In this document: in pieces, positions 12,307 through 13,221 of the stretch
Layout: the number at the start of each line of letters is the position of its first letter
Position numbering within the stretch: position 1 is the stretch's first letter
Source: Deltaproteobacteria bacterium
GTDB taxonomy: Bacteria > Desulfobacterota > Syntrophia > Syntrophales > Smithellaceae
Length of the DNA stretch: 13,221 nucleotides
Direction of reading: 5' to 3'
Assembly (NCBI GenBank): GCA_009668925.1
Contig: SBEK01000119.1
Coordinates: 1-13,221, forward strand
Made by a program: the position numbers and the translations under genes
Notes under the pieces: model-generated
Databases searched by the model: none
What the model was told of the DNA's origin: nothing
Seen by the model: the letters and a program-made list of their open reading frames with translations, nothing else

Positions 12307-13221
12307 TCATTCCTCTGTTTCCAACTCAGCCATTTTAATGGTTTGAACGATACGCCGGCGGAGCTCTTCCGGGTCGGCCGATGTGTCGACTTTAAAGTAG
12401 CGGCCGGCGGGAATTTCATCGACGGCTTCGTAGTCCTTCTTTTGCTGGGCCAGGATTTCCCAGCGGCCGTCGGACGGATTGTCGGTATCGAGCTTTCTTT
12501 TTTCCAGACGAATCCTGACGATCTCATCGGGGCAGACGCATTCGATGACATACAACGGTACGTGCAGCCGGGCGGCTGCCTCTGCGGCCAGCAGGCGGTC
12601 GGCGCGTTTTCTGAAGGAAGCGTCAATCACCACCGGCTTTCCCCGCTCGAGCTTTTGCGCGGCGAGTTCCACCGCTTTTTTATAGGTTTTTTGGGAAATA
12701 TCGCTCGAATAAATGCCCTGTCCGAAGGACTCATAATGCTTTTCGGCAGGCGCGATCTGCAAGAGCTCTTTGCGCAGGACATCCATGCGGATCACGTCCG
12801 CGCCCAGGCGGGCCGCCAGATTTCGGGCCTGATAACTCTTCCCCGAGCCGATCAAGCCGGCCGTGAGAATCAATACCGGCTTCTCGAGTCTGGCCGCGTA
12901 GGTATAGGCCAGATCAAAATATTTCGCCGCCGTCCGTCTGATGTCGGTTCGCTCCTGGTCCGGTATTTCTTTTTGATCGAGCCGGAAGCTGATGACCTTG
13001 CCGCGCACGTAGGCATAATAGCAGCGGTAAAAGTTGAGAAGGCGGTGCAGATCGGCGTCTCCCGAATAATTCGTGTAGGAGCGCACGAAATCTTCCGCCT
13101 GCCGCGGGTAGCCGTTGTAATCGAGGTCCATGGTCAGGAAAGCCACCTCGGCCGCGACGTCGCTGAACCGGAACCTTTCGTTGAATTCGATGCAGTCAAA
13201 AACGATGATTTCATCGGCAAT
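12307..13221 (-). CDS. Aminoglycoside phosphotransferase-like/P-loop kinase protein (partial, N-terminus outside window)
   Basis: The frame is open at the right edge; 304 C-terminal residues are visible. A GTG at 13146 is in frame but is not the start: the 25 codons before it continue a conserved stretch, VFDCIEFNERFRFSDVAAE, that matches the Mg-binding end of an APH/choline-kinase-like domain. Residues about 115-300 form a P-loop NTPase: Walker A GLIGSGKS (122-129), a Walker-B-like VVIDASF (197-203), and arginine-rich regions after it (RKRADR, RIRLEKRK). This is the layout of proteins annotated as bifunctional aminoglycoside phosphotransferase/ATP-binding protein, whose real substrate is generally not known; antibiotic resistance should not be assumed. 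The P-loop half resembles small-molecule kinases such as gluconate or zeta-toxin-like kinases. The gene is convergent with bamD. Confidence 0.85.
   Translation of the reverse strand: MADEIIVFDCIEFNERFRFSDVAAEVAFLTMDLDYNGYPRQAEDFVRSYTNYSGDADLHRLLNFYRCYYAYVRGKVISFRLDQKEIPDQERTDIRRTAAKYFDLAYTYAARLEKPVLILTAGLIGSGKSYQARNLAARLGADVIRMDVLRKELLQIAPAEKHYESFGQGIYSSDISQKTYKKAVELAAQKLERGKPVVIDASFRKRADRLLAAEAAARLHVPLYVIECVCPDEIVRIRLEKRKLDTDNPSDGRWEILAQQKKDYEAVDEIPAGRYFKVDTSADPEELRRRIVQTIKMAELETEE

Noticed and set aside
13146..13146. GTG at 13146 as the start of the kinase-like gene
   Set aside because: The frame continues upstream with a conserved APH-type sequence to the window edge, so the gene is truncated by the window.

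Overview
The window looks like ordinary chromosome from a Gram-negative anaerobe, most likely a Desulfobacterota (Syntrophales-type syntroph or fatty/aromatic-acid degrader). This placement is an inference. It rests on a BamD-type outer-membrane lipoprotein, a Tat signal, an acyl-CoA ligase and an acetyl-CoA-transferase/GNAT fusion, a tandem ACT protein, a flavodoxin-ferredoxin protein, moderately high GC, and intergenic repeats of the GTCATTNCGA...AATCT type. No RNA genes, CRISPR arrays, phage genes or insertion sequences were seen.

Layout: (1) 1-1933, minus, a large membrane protein open at the left edge, with an N-terminal alpha/beta hydrolase and a polytopic C-terminal half. (2) 1934-2647, 0.7 kb without a convincing gene; its right end holds a strong promoter whose -35/-10 spacer lies within a near-perfect palindrome. 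(3) 2648-4282, an AMP-forming acyl-CoA synthetase. (4) 4283-4821, 0.54 kb of non-coding DNA with four diverged copies of a REP-like repeat. (5) 4822-5701, a two-gene unit: a tandem ACT-domain protein and a small protein built from two copies of a 49-residue module ending in CQLGxF. (6) 5804-8663, a CoA-transferase fused to a GNAT domain, then a Tat-exported flavodoxin/2[4Fe-4S] protein. (7) 8768-10072, a CNNM/CorC-type membrane protein with CBS domains and its own promoter. (8) 10090-10809, minus, a purine nucleoside/methylthioadenosine phosphorylase family protein. (9) 10957-12125, thioredoxin and a BamD-like lipoprotein, divergent from the phosphorylase across a promoter region with a shared palindrome. 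(10) 12126-12306, a convergent intergenic gap full of hairpins and another REP-like copy. (11) 12307-13221, minus, the C-terminal part of an aminoglycoside-phosphotransferase-like/P-loop kinase protein, open at the right edge.

Metabolically, two ways of activating carboxylic acids lie close together: ATP-dependent ligation (2648-4282) and CoA exchange (5804-7681). Between them are a putative amino-acid-sensing ACT protein and a protein of unknown role that may be its partner. I see no defence island or clearly new multi-gene system. The most interesting items are the duplicated CQLG protein next to the ACT protein, the hydrolase/polytopic fusion, the operator-like palindrome over the ligase promoter, the exported flavodoxin-ferredoxin, and the dispersed repeats.
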